Shown in pieces: positions 53,894 to 62,396 of a DNA stretch of 64,000 nucleotides. The DNA comes from Bradyrhizobium sacchari (GTDB lineage Bacteria; Pseudomonadota; Alphaproteobacteria; Rhizobiales; Xanthobacteraceae), in contig NZ_LWIG01000026.1 in the NCBI RefSeq assembly GCF_002068095.1, positions 331,344-395,343 on the forward strand, given 5' to 3'. Every line of letters begins with the position of its first letter. The first letter of the stretch is position 1. The notes beneath the pieces are model-generated. The model had not been told where the DNA came from and ran no database searches. It was given only the letters and a program-made list of their open reading frames with translations. The position numbers and the translations under genes were made by a program.

Positions 53894-55147
53894 TCACCAG
53901 CCCTTGTAGGGCAGCACGGGAGCTTTCTCGGCATTCGCCTTCGGCCACACCGAGACGTAATTCTCGCCATCCTGGAGCTGGATGATGGCGCCCGAGGCCA
54001 GGATGTTCTGGCCCTTGTCGTCGAACTTCACGCCCTTGTAGCCGATCATGAGCTGCTCGGGCTTGAGGTCCGTCGCCTTCAGCGCGGCCTGGATCTTGGC
54101 GGGCTCGGTCGAGCCGGCACGATCGATCGCATCGGCCAGCACGAAGAAGCCCTGCATCTGGCGGGCGACCGTGTCGTCCATCTCCTCGCCGCTCTTCTTC
54201 TTGTACATGTCCGCGATGATGGCGGACGGCGAGCCGGCCGGACCCACGACCCAGGACGAGCGGTTGAAGACGCCTTGCGAGATCTTGCCGACCGCCTTGG
54301 TGAAGGACGGATCGGAGTAGCCGGCATCGTCGGCCAGCAGCACGGCCGGCTTGTAGTCGAGCGACTGCATGGTCTTGGCGAACAGGATCGCGTCCGAGGT
54401 GTAGCTGATCATGATGACGACGTCGGGCTTCTTGTCCTTGAGCTGGAGCACCTGGCCCTGCACGTCGGTCGCGTTGACGGGATAGGCGACGTCGAGCGCG
54501 ATCGGCTGGCCCCTCTCCTTGAAGGTGCCTGAAATCGTGTTCGCGACCGAGGTGCCGTATTCGGTGTTGTCGTGGACCACCGCGATGCTGTCGGTCTTGG
54601 CGCCCTGCGCCTTGATGTCGGCGAGGAAGTCGACATAGATCTTGGCGAAGTCGGTGGCGATCGGGGTGGTGCGGAAGAACCATTTGAAGCCGCGCTCGGT
54701 CAGGTTGGCGGCGACCGACTCCGAGTTCAGGAATGGGACGCCGTACTTCTCGGCGATGGCGCTCGAGGTCAGCGTCACGCCGGACTGATAGGAGCCGAAC
54801 ACGGCCGCGACCTTCTCTTCCGTGATCAGGCGCAGCGCCTGGTTCTGGCCCGTTGCGGGGTTGCCCTGGTTGTCGGCGATGATCACCTCGACCCTGGCGC
54901 CGCCAAGGCCGGCAAGTCCGGCGTTCTTCGCCAGCGGGAAATTGCCGAGCTCGGGATGGGCATTGTTGATGATGTCGGTTGCGACATCCAGCGCCGCCTT
55001 GGCATGCGCGCCGATCGAGGCGGTGCCGCCGGACATCGGCATGATCACGCCGATCTTGACGACCTTGTCCTGCGCCTGCGCACCAGCCGTGAGCGCAAGG
55101 GACATCGCGGCCGCGCAAAGCAGCCCGGTGACGTGCTTCAATGTCAT
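53894..55147 (-). CDS. HAAT-family ABC transporter substrate-binding protein (LivK-type)
   Basis: 417 residues. A signal peptide (MTLKHVTGLLCAAAMSLALTAGAQAQ) is followed by a type I periplasmic binding fold: VVKIGVIMPMSGGTASIGAHAKAALDVA at the N-terminus, VAAVFGSYQSGVTLTSSAIAEKYGVPFLN and DKKPDVVIMISYTSDAILFAKTM later. These proteins bind branched-chain amino acids, amides, urea or aromatic acids; the ligand is not predictable here. The GGGAGG ribosome site ten bases upstream of ATG 55147 is clear. It is the first gene of the five-gene operon, downstream of a 330-bp region with a palindrome. Confidence 0.93.
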   Translation of the reverse strand: MTLKHVTGLLCAAAMSLALTAGAQAQDKVVKIGVIMPMSGGTASIGAHAKAALDVATDIINNAHPELGNFPLAKNAGLAGLGGARVEVIIADNQGNPATGQNQALRLITEEKVAAVFGSYQSGVTLTSSAIAEKYGVPFLNSESVAANLTERGFKWFFRTTPIATDFAKIYVDFLADIKAQGAKTDSIAVVHDNTEYGTSVANTISGTFKERGQPIALDVAYPVNATDVQGQVLQLKDKKPDVVIMISYTSDAILFAKTMQSLDYKPAVLLADDAGYSDPSFTKAVGKISQGVFNRSSWVVGPAGSPSAIIADMYKKKSGEEMDDTVARQMQGFFVLADAIDRAGSTEPAKIQAALKATDLKPEQLMIGYKGVKFDDKGQNILASGAIIQLQDGENYVSVWPKANAEKAPVLPYKGW

Positions 55148-55481
55148 GAAATAAGACCTCCCAAAGGGTTTCCCCAACCAAGATTTTTTGGAGAGCCTGG
55201 GCGAAACGCCCGCCTCCGTTTGATTATGCCTGGCTGCGGGAGGATGGCATGCCGACCGGAGACCGGCAAGGTGAAACGGCCTGCGACGATGCTGCATAGG
55301 GAGCAGCGAATACGCCAACTCAATCTGACGTCGCTTGGTGTCAGGATAACAACTCCAACGAGGATTGCCGGTGCAAGAACATGTAGCCCGGGTGAGCGAA
55401 GCGACACCCGGGACAACAGCGGCCGCATCCCCGCATGTCGCTTCGCTGATCCGGGCTAGGGGTCTGCCTGCTCCACCTCGC
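55148..55481. other. Region upstream of the HAAT operon, with repeat
   Basis: This 334-base stretch holds the leftward promoter of the LivK-type gene, near 55160-55330, and a family D palindrome (55384-55458). Beyond these I see nothing coding; the frames crossing it lack ribosome sites. Confidence 0.6.
55384..55458. repeat. Palindromic dispersed repeat, family D
   Basis: TAGCCCGGGTGAGCGAAGCGAC at the left is mirrored by GTCGCTTCGCTGATCCGGGCTA at the right, with an extra internal CACCCGGG copy. The motif differs from families A-C. It lies between the DUF1428 gene end and the HAAT operon promoter and is placed like a bidirectional terminator. Confidence 0.7.
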
Positions 55482-55844
55482 TCAACTCATGACGCCGCTC
55501 GCGCTCAGCAGTGTGGTGAAGCCGCCATAGATCATGCGCTTGCCGTCGAACGGCATGTCGTCGGGCTTGAGCCGCGGGTCCGCCATCACCTTCTTGTTCA
55601 CGGCGTCGCGCGTCTCGCGGTCGCGATAGACGATCCAGGAGAACACCACGATCTCCTCCTCCTTCGCCATCACCGCGCGCGGAAATGACGTCAGCTCGCC
55701 GTAAGGCACGTCGTCGCCGATGCACTCGACATAGTCGAGCGCGCCATGCTCCATCCAGACCGCGCAGGCCGTTCGCGCCAGGGCCTTGTAGGCCTCGATC
55801 TTGTCCTTCGGCACCGCCAGTACGAAACCATCGACATAGGCCAT
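55482..55844 (-). CDS. DUF1428 family protein
   Basis: 120 residues. The DUF1428 pattern is plain: MAYVDGFVLAVPKDKIEAYKALA at the start, YVECIGDDVPYGELTSFPRAV in the middle and PFDGKRMIYGGFTTLL at the end, a dimeric alpha-beta (ferredoxin-like, ABM-related) fold. No reaction is known for the family. ATG at 55844 follows CCAAGGAGATCCCTG, a good ribosome site; longer frames from 55946 have no such signal. It appears monocistronic, flanked by a palindrome on one side and the tRNA-Gln islet on the other. It marks the last core gene before the islet. Confidence 0.9.
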   Translation of the reverse strand: MAYVDGFVLAVPKDKIEAYKALARTACAVWMEHGALDYVECIGDDVPYGELTSFPRAVMAKEEEIVVFSWIVYRDRETRDAVNKKVMADPRLKPDDMPFDGKRMIYGGFTTLLSASGVMS

Positions 55845-56019
55845 CAGGGATCTCCTTGGGTTGTGTGTCCCAAGGACGACCGAGCGTGCGGCGGGCCGGC
55901 GCCGAAGCCGCCATTTCCACTGAGGCAAACCGTCGCGAGCAACCATGCGTCACGCCGGCTTCCAATTCATGGTCCGGAGCCGGAGCCGGCGATATCAGTC
56001 TTCAGAAAAGTGCCCGGAA

Positions 56020-56048
56020 CTGGCTGGGGAACCTGGAGTCCCAGCCAG
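56020..56048. repeat. 9-bp inverted repeat overlapping the left attachment site
   Basis: CTGGCTGGG (56020-56028) and CCCAGCCAG (56040-56048) are exact inverted arms around 11 bases. The left arm lies on the tRNA-Gln 3'-end copy. It may be an integrase arm site, or simply a hairpin formed at the junction. Confidence 0.45.
56021..56037. repeat. Left attachment site: 17-bp copy of the tRNA-Gln 3' end
   Basis: TGGCTGGGGAACCTGGA is identical to bases 58911-58927, the CCA, acceptor and T-arm end of tRNA-Gln read on this strand. Identity stops after 17 bases. Such a direct repeat is the footprint of site-specific integration into the 3' end of a tRNA gene. Confidence 0.7.
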
Positions 56049-56148
56049 ACTCGGAAATAGATGAATCTGATCAATGGCTTGGCTCGGGCGCCTTTGGCGC
56101 CGGCAGACGGTGGTCCACCGCTATGGTCCACTCCGAGTCCGCGCCCCC

Positions 56149-56679
56149 ATGCCGAGATACCTCCGACGCCGCGGTCACACCTGGTTTTTTCGGTGGAAAT
56201 TCCCCCGCCGCCTTGCGGGTTTCGGTTTCTCAGGTGAGCTTATTCGCAGCCTAAAGACCACCGATTTTAGGGTCGCGCGTCGGCGGGCGCTCAACCTAGT
56301 TCTGCGTATTGAGGCCATGACCACCTCCGAAAAGTTACCGACCCGGGCCGAGCTGGAGGGCCTGGTTCGCGGCTGGATCGACGATTGCGTCTGGCGCCAC
56401 GAAGTTCGGCCGGCAACGACCGGTATCGAATATTTCGATCAGCCTGAAATTGAACGGATGGGACAGGATGACGCGCGCGAGCTCGACGGCCTGTTTCGGC
56501 GCTTGTCGGACCGGTTTGCCGACCGTGAGAAGGCGGCGATCGGCCGCGCCCTGAGGGGCGACGCGGCAATGGACCGGTATCGTCCCATTGTCGAAAGCGC
56601 GGCGCGCAATATTGGCGTGTCAGTGGATCCCGCCACCGTTGCGGGACGTCTGTTCGAACGCACCATCCTACGGGGCTAA
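56149..56679 (+). pseudogene. Tyrosine-recombinase integrase, N-terminal remnant (DUF6538-type start)
   Basis: 176 residues remain. The opening MPRYLRRRGHTWFFRWKFPRRLAG, with a three-stranded beta hairpin and then an SLKTTDFRVARRRALNLVLRIEAM helix, is the N-terminal arm-binding type domain of Bradyrhizobium phage-like integrases. The central SAM-like and catalytic domains, with the R...HxxR...Y residues, are absent: the frame ends RLFERTILRG-stop. The next frame begins at once without a good start, so a deletion joining the integrase start to other DNA near 56670 is likely. It lies about 110 bp inside the left att copy and points rightward. It cannot be active alone. Confidence 0.7.
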
Positions 56680-56687
56680 CCAGCAGA

Positions 56688-57386
56688 TTGTTCGAGTATG
56701 TAAAGAGCCCGTCGCTGCGGCATCTGCGAGACCCGAACAGCATTCACAAGCTGGCACGAGAAATCGTGCAGGCGCTGGATGGGGCTAGCTCAATTTGGAA
56801 GAAATGGGACAGATCTCGGGAAGAGGTTGTCAAGGCCGCAGCTCCGTGCTGGATCCCGATCGAGCATCTCCGAGCGCTTCTGAATACATTGCCCGGTCCA
56901 TCTTTGACGAAAACAGACGTCGAACAACGACTTCGTGCGATCTGGGAGGAGCCATATACGACTTATCCGAATGATGAGCTCAAGGAAGGCTGTCTCGCCT
57001 TGTATCGATCAGAGGAAATACAGGGCACCGAAATGCGAGCGATCATCGGAGCGCTTCAGGAACACATTGAACGCGAGGAAGATCGATTGAGGCGCGAGCG
57101 AGAGGAGAATTGGCGTCGATTGAAAGCAGACGAACGCGCCAAGTTGGAGCAGCGATTCTCATCCGGCGCCGATTGTGGGTGGACGAAGATCGAGAAATCC
57201 GAAGCTCTCTATTGTCGCCGCAATGGTCGCGCTTTTCGCATCGTGCAGGGTAAGGACAAACGCTGGACACTGCACCGCGTCGAAGACGTCAGCGACAAAG
57301 GTGAGATGCTTGGCACCTACCTGGGCCGTCGCGAGGCAAACAAGGCCCTGGAAAAGATGGCTTATGCACCTGAACCGCGTCGGTGA
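56688..57386 (+). CDS. Unrecognised coiled-coil protein in the islet
   Basis: 232 residues from a TTG codon with no clear ribosome site, so the 5' end may be truncated or start elsewhere. The N-terminal half is alpha-helical (HLRDPNSIHKLAREIVQALDG; HLRALLNTLPGPSLTKTDVEQRLRAIWEEPY). A charged coiled coil (HIEREEDRLRREREENWRRLKADERAKLEQRF, about 133-164) joins a small C-terminal beta-rich part (CGWTKIEKSEALYCRRNGRAFRIVQGKDKRWTLHRVEDV, GTYLGRREANKALEKM) that resembles small DNA- or RNA-binding folds (inference). I do not recognise a family. It is convergent with the RES gene, 67 bp away. It may be a regulator, an antitoxin or a decayed phage gene. Confidence 0.5.
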   Translation: MFEYVKSPSLRHLRDPNSIHKLAREIVQALDGASSIWKKWDRSREEVVKAAAPCWIPIEHLRALLNTLPGPSLTKTDVEQRLRAIWEEPYTTYPNDELKEGCLALYRSEEIQGTEMRAIIGALQEHIEREEDRLRREREENWRRLKADERAKLEQRFSSGADCGWTKIEKSEALYCRRNGRAFRIVQGKDKRWTLHRVEDVSDKGEMLGTYLGRREANKALEKMAYAPEPRR

Positions 57387-57453
57387 CCAGCCGCTGCCTC
57401 AAAGCGAAACGGGATAGTGGTGGCCAAGCGAAACGCAGACGCGCTCGAAAGAA

Positions 57454-58431
57454 CTAGCCCGACATTCTAACGATCTGAATGAGACGAGCCGCCGACGCAA
57501 ATTCAATCGGCGGCTCCAAGACGACAACATTTACGCCTTCGCTGCACTGCACTGACCCGTATTTGATGGCTCCGAACCCTGCGTGGCGAGCGCAATCGGC
57601 AACAAACCTTGTGAATACGTATTCGGGCCTATCCCATCCTTCCGATTTTCGCGGGGCCGCGCATAGAGCGGAGCGCGCAAGGCACTGAATAACCTCATCA
57701 TCGCCGTCTCCGACATCGTCGGAGATCATCAGGTCCAGTACCTTACATGAGAATTCGAGCTCAATCTGAGCGACGCATATAGGCTCGGATGTACGCATTT
57801 CCCCCCGAACAGTGGTGGGGGAATCTGCTAGGTAGAGCATCGAATGACCAGCATGGTTGTAGCGACCTTCGGCAACCCGCGCGGCGGGCGGTGGACCAAA
57901 ATCAGTTAGCGTTGACGAGGCCGGAAGATCACGGGCCATCCGCCCACGATACCAAATCGACTTGGACGGCAGCGTTTCTGCGATAACGGCTTTGCGCGTG
58001 ATCACCTCGAAGACCTTCGCAGCGAATGGATGGCTTAGAAGAAGAAATGGCGAGGTGTGTGCGAGATCGGCTATTGAGTTGAGATGAAATTCGTTCACCT
58101 TGAACGGGTGCTCGAAAATGTAAAACACTCCGTCAAGCACGGCATAGCAGTTCGGGCATCTAAGTTCTTTGGCAAAGCATTCGATTTCTTCGGGGTAGAA
58201 GGCCTCCGCAATCCGGCTCTGGCTTAGAAAAAGGCTCACTTCAATGCCAGATCTGAGAAAGCGTTCGTCACGCGCCGCGGTGCCGGGCCATTCGCGGCAA
58301 AAGTCATCGTAGCAGTGCTCGCAACACGAAATGCCTGAAGTAAAGTAGGATTCCAAATCTCGGTTGAAGTACTCTTCGAAAATATCTTGCCGTTCTTCCA
58401 TCGTATTGGCTGAGAAAAATTTGCTCCGCAC
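57454..58431 (-). CDS. RES-domain protein with N-terminal cysteine motif
   Basis: 325 residues. The C-terminal part (about 155-310) is a RES domain: WYRGR (Arg162/164), ARVAEGRYNHAGHSMLYLADSPTTVRGEMR with Tyr200 and Glu211, and a late YVFTRFVADCARHAGFGAIKYGS. RES toxins, such as those of Xre-RES pairs, degrade NAD+ and arrest growth. The N-terminal part (1-150) has CCEHCYDDFC (36-45) and CPNC (92-95), cysteines that could bind zinc, like the N-terminal domains of longer RES proteins. GTG at 58431, preceded by TTAGGGACGAACT, is the best start; ATG 58401 has no ribosome site. No Xre-like antitoxin gene lies next to it. Catalytic residues appear intact, so it may be active. Confidence 0.75.
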   Translation of the reverse strand: MRSKFFSANTMEERQDIFEEYFNRDLESYFTSGISCCEHCYDDFCREWPGTAARDERFLRSGIEVSLFLSQSRIAEAFYPEEIECFAKELRCPNCYAVLDGVFYIFEHPFKVNEFHLNSIADLAHTSPFLLLSHPFAAKVFEVITRKAVIAETLPSKSIWYRGRMARDLPASSTLTDFGPPPAARVAEGRYNHAGHSMLYLADSPTTVRGEMRTSEPICVAQIELEFSCKVLDLMISDDVGDGDDEVIQCLARSALCAAPRKSEGWDRPEYVFTRFVADCARHAGFGAIKYGSVQCSEGVNVVVLEPPIEFASAARLIQIVRMSG

Positions 58432-58910
58432 AGTTCGTCCCTAAGTTTTGGTTTTGCTGCCGCTTCACGTAGGCAGGCGTCGATCTCAAGTTGGACGTCG
58501 TACGGTTTGGTTCTCTATACTCGCATCGTCTAAGCGCTTGGCGACGCTGCGAACGCATTCTATGCCACTGCCGCGAGTGCCTTGCGCTCGGATCGCCATC
58601 CGCTAGTTCTCTCGGCGATCGAGATCGCCTATCCGGACAACGTTCATTCTGGCCGCGCTGTGCCCCACTCACCTCACGTCTCTTAGCGGTCTGTGAGTCG
58701 CAACCGTAGCGCCAAGCCTAGCAGCGTCTCGATCCTCGAGTAACTCTCATTCCCTCGTGCTATTGCCGCAACCTCCTTTGGTAGCGGCAATTTTGGCATG
58801 CAGAAGGGTACGTTGCATGATCCACAAACGTGGTCCAAGATGGAGTTGACGGTCCATCGTCTGCGGCGAAAAGCCTGTTCGAATCAAGCGGTTGATTGGG
58901 TTGCCGAGTG
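58432..58910. other. AT-rich islet end between RES gene and tRNA-Gln
   Basis: About 480 bases with no convincing gene. They should hold the leftward promoter of the RES gene, near 58440-58520. A hairpin with a T-run lies at 58762-58794. Frames crossing here are composed of Arg/Ser/Cys shadows. Confidence 0.55.
58762..58794 (+). terminator. Possible rho-independent terminator in the islet
   Basis: ATTGCCGC and GCGGCAAT pair across a 14-base loop that itself has an AACC/GGT pairing, and the stem is followed by TTT on the + strand. No rightward gene directly precedes it within the islet, so it may be left from a lost gene. Confidence 0.4.
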
Positions 58911-58927
58911 TGGCTGGGGAACCTGGA
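58911..58927. repeat. Right attachment site within tRNA-Gln 3' end
   Basis: The 17 bases are identical to 56021-56037. They comprise the CCA, discriminator and acceptor strand and part of the T arm. Confidence 0.7.
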
Positions 58928-58984
58928 TTCGAACCAAGACAAACAGAGTCAGAGTCTGTTGTGCTACCGTTACACCATTCCCCA
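58911..58984 (-). tRNA. tRNA-Gln (anticodon CTG)
   Basis: Read on the minus strand: acceptor TGGGGAA pairs with TTCCCCA, discriminator G and encoded CCA end. The D-loop has AACGGTAGCAC. The anticodon stem ACAGA/TCTGT encloses CTCTGAC, giving anticodon CTG for Gln codon CAG. The T-arm has GGTTCGAATCC. Length 74. The 3' end is the integration site of the small element to its left; the gene remains intact because the element restores the 3' end. Confidence 0.93.
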
Positions 58985-59189
58985 ACGGAATAGTCGAACA
59001 AATTCAATAGCCTACTGATTTGTCCGACTGCGGCCGGAAGCGCGTTTGGCGCAAATCACGGCTCAGGCGTGGCAGCGTTCTACCCGCTCGAACCTAGGCT
59101 GGCAAGCGCTGCGATCCACTGATCAAGTGCGACAGCCAAAGGCCTAAGGACGAGCCTTGGAACGAGCCTTGGGAAGAACGCCCTCGCCC

Positions 59190-60161
59190 CTAGTCCAGCT
59201 TGATGTTCGCGGCCTCGATCACCTTCTTCCAGCGCGCCGTCTCGGCGGCGATGTAGGCCGCGAACGGCTCCGAATCCACGGCCACCGCGGTCGCGCCAAG
59301 CTCGGCCATCTTCAGCACCGTCTCAGGCTGCTGCATGAAGGCTCGGATTTCGGCCGAGAGCTTTTCGACGATCGGCTTCGGTGTGCCCGCCGGCACGAAG
59401 AAACCGTGCCAGGCGACGGCCTCGAAGCCCGGCAGGAATTCGGCAACCGCGGGGACCTGCGGATCGAAGTCGGCGCGCTTGGGCGTTGCGGTCGCCAGCA
59501 TCGCGAGCTGGCCGGTCTTCACCTGCGGCAGCAGCAGCGGCACGTTGTCGAAGGCGAGATCGATCTGGCCGCTGAGCAGGTCCGTCAGCATCTGGCTCGA
59601 GCCCTTGTAGGGCACATGCACCATCCTGGTGCCGGTCATCTGCTGAAACAGCTCGCCCGCGAGATGCTGCGAGGTGCCGACGCCGGCGGAGCCGAACGAG
59701 ATCTTGTCCGGGTTCGCCTTCAGATATGCGATCAGCTCCGGCACGGTGCGCGCCTTGATCTTGTTGGGGTTCACCACGAGCACGTTGGGCACGACGCTGA
59801 TCTGGGCGACCGGCACCAGATCCTTGTCCGGCTGGTAACTCAGCTTCGGGCCGTAGAGCGAGGGATTGATCGCGAGCGCGGAGGTGCTGGCAAGCCCGAG
59901 CGTGATGCCGTCGGCCGCAGATTTCGCCAGCCGCGTCACGCCGAGGATCGAGCCGGCGCCGCCGACATTCTCCACCACGAAGGGCTTGCCTAGCTTCACC
60001 TGCAGATGGTTCGAGACCATGCGCGCGAAAATGTCGGCGGTGCCGCCGGCGGCGAAGGGCACGATCACTGTCACCTGCTTGGACGGATAAGCGTCCTGCG
60101 CCTGCACCGGCGACGCCGCCAGCAGCACTGCCGACACAAGACCAAGCCAAATCGATCTCAT
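59190..60161 (-). CDS. Bug-family tripartite tricarboxylate transporter binding protein
   Basis: 323 residues. A signal peptide (MRSIWLGLVSAVLLAASPVQAQ) precedes the Bug fold: AYPSKQVTVIVPFAAGGTADIFARM and PFVVENVGGAGSILGVTRLAKSAADG, the family's best-known motifs, then SFGSAGVGTSQHLAGELFQQMTG. These proteins bind carboxylates, amino acids or aromatic acids. No TctA or TctB permease genes are next to it, so it may work with a permease encoded elsewhere or act as a sensor. ATG at 60161 follows TAGAGGAAAC. It is the last gene of the acid-sugar operon, 56 bp after the alcohol dehydrogenase gene. Confidence 0.92.
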   Translation of the reverse strand: MRSIWLGLVSAVLLAASPVQAQDAYPSKQVTVIVPFAAGGTADIFARMVSNHLQVKLGKPFVVENVGGAGSILGVTRLAKSAADGITLGLASTSALAINPSLYGPKLSYQPDKDLVPVAQISVVPNVLVVNPNKIKARTVPELIAYLKANPDKISFGSAGVGTSQHLAGELFQQMTGTRMVHVPYKGSSQMLTDLLSGQIDLAFDNVPLLLPQVKTGQLAMLATATPKRADFDPQVPAVAEFLPGFEAVAWHGFFVPAGTPKPIVEKLSAEIRAFMQQPETVLKMAELGATAVAVDSEPFAAYIAAETARWKKVIEAANIKLD

Positions 60162-60217
60162 CGAAGTTTCCTCTACCTTCACTGTGTTGTTGATTGGCCG
60201 CGCGCGGCAGCGAGCAA

Positions 60218-61348
60218 CTAGAACGCGACCTCGTACATGTTCAGGATCGCATCCCGGCTCAAATCGCGCGGATTGTTGTCGAGCAGGCGGCGGATGGCGT
60301 GCGCCTCATCGGCCATCACGCCGAGGTCGTTCTTGGGGACGCCAAGTGCGGACAGCCGCATCTCGATGCCGAGATCCTTGCAGAATGCGCAGGTCGCCTC
60401 GAACGCGAGCTTCGGATCGCGTTGCTCGGGCAGCCCCAGCGCATCCAGCACGGCGATCGTCTTCATTTCCACCGCAGGCATGTTGAATGCCAGCGTGTGC
60501 GGGAAGATCACCGCACAGGCGAGCCCATGCGCGACATGGTGGCGCGTGCCGAGCGGATAGGCCACCGCGTGGCCTGCTGTGGTGTTCACCGGTCCCAGGC
60601 AATAGCCGCCATAGAGCGAGGCCAGGGAAAGACCGGCGCGCGCCTCACGGTCGCTGCCATCGGCCACCGCGCGCTTGAGATAGCGTCCGACCAGCCGCGC
60701 GCCTTCGAGCGCGTAGAGATCGATGGTCGGGTGCGCCTTGCGGCTGGTGTAGGCCTCGACGCAATGCGCCAGCGCGTCAACACCGGTCGCCGCCGTCACG
60801 TCCTTCGGCACAGTCATCGTCAGGTCAGGATCGACGATGGCGATGTCGGCGAGCATGAAGCGGCTCTGCACCGCCTGCTTGTTCTGGCTGGCGGGATCGG
60901 TGACCAGCGCGCGTGTTCCGGCCTCGCTGCCGGTGCCCGACGTGGTCGGAATCTGCATCAGCGCCACGCTGCGGCCGGCGACCTTCTCCGGCCCGACGAT
61001 GTCGGCAAAGGAGACGTCAGAGGTACACATCACCGCGACCAGCTTGGCGAGATCCATCGCGCTGCCACCGCCGAAGCCGACGACGAGGTCGGGCCTGGCC
61101 TCCTTCGCCATGGCCACGGCCTTTTCGAGATTCGGTAGGTCCGGCTCGGGCTTGACGTCGCCGAACAATTTGACGGCGCCCGGCAGCGCCAGCATGTCGA
61201 CGCGGGCAGCATTGAACGCGTCCGAGATCACCAGCGGCCGCCTGGCGCCGATCCGCTCGGCGAAACGCGCTGCGGCGGTGATCGTGCCGTTACCGAACTC
61301 CAGGATGGTGGGACGTTGGATTTCGATGGGCGTGAAGGCGTTGGTCAT
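60218..61348 (-). CDS. Iron-containing alcohol dehydrogenase (group III)
   Basis: 376 residues. The NAD-binding GGGSAMDLAKLVAVM is in the N-terminal domain, and metal ligands are in the C-terminal helical domain: DALAHCVEAYTS with its His, and the GLACAVIFPHTLAFN and GHAVAYPLG histidines. The family reduces or oxidises alcohols, lactaldehyde, hydroxy acids or maleylacetate. ATG at 61348 (MTNAFTPIEIQRPT) is preferred over the longer frame from 61402, which overlaps pdxA2. It sits between the pdxA2 gene, 10 bp away, and the Bug gene. In this operon it could interconvert a C3-C4 hydroxy acid or aldehyde (inference). Confidence 0.9.
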   Translation of the reverse strand: MTNAFTPIEIQRPTILEFGNGTITAAARFAERIGARRPLVISDAFNAARVDMLALPGAVKLFGDVKPEPDLPNLEKAVAMAKEARPDLVVGFGGGSAMDLAKLVAVMCTSDVSFADIVGPEKVAGRSVALMQIPTTSGTGSEAGTRALVTDPASQNKQAVQSRFMLADIAIVDPDLTMTVPKDVTAATGVDALAHCVEAYTSRKAHPTIDLYALEGARLVGRYLKRAVADGSDREARAGLSLASLYGGYCLGPVNTTAGHAVAYPLGTRHHVAHGLACAVIFPHTLAFNMPAVEMKTIAVLDALGLPEQRDPKLAFEATCAFCKDLGIEMRLSALGVPKNDLGVMADEAHAIRRLLDNNPRDLSRDAILNMYEVAF

Positions 61349-61358
61349 AGGCTCGATC

Positions 61359-62392
<1,034 letters not shown>

Positions 62393-62396
<4 letters not shown>

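Larger units (their letters stand above)
56021..58927. mobile_element. Small decayed integrative element in tRNA-Gln
   Basis: About 2.9 kb is bounded by the 17-bp direct repeats. It holds an integrase N-terminal remnant pointing toward the tRNA, an unrecognised gene, and a RES-domain gene on the opposite strand. The DNA is visibly richer in A and T than its neighbours. With the integrase catalytic part missing it should no longer excise by itself. Boundaries are inferred from the repeats; the functional tRNA is the right-hand copy. Confidence 0.65.

Noticed and set aside
58304..58672. 122-codon minus-strand frame upstream of the RES gene, considered as an antitoxin
   Set aside because: The translation is Arg/Ser-rich with no helix-turn-helix or other antitoxin feature, and it overlaps the RES coding region in a different frame.
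59150..59173. Tandem 12-bp repeat (ACGAGCCTTGG twice)
   Set aside because: Only two copies in a short gap; too small to support a function.
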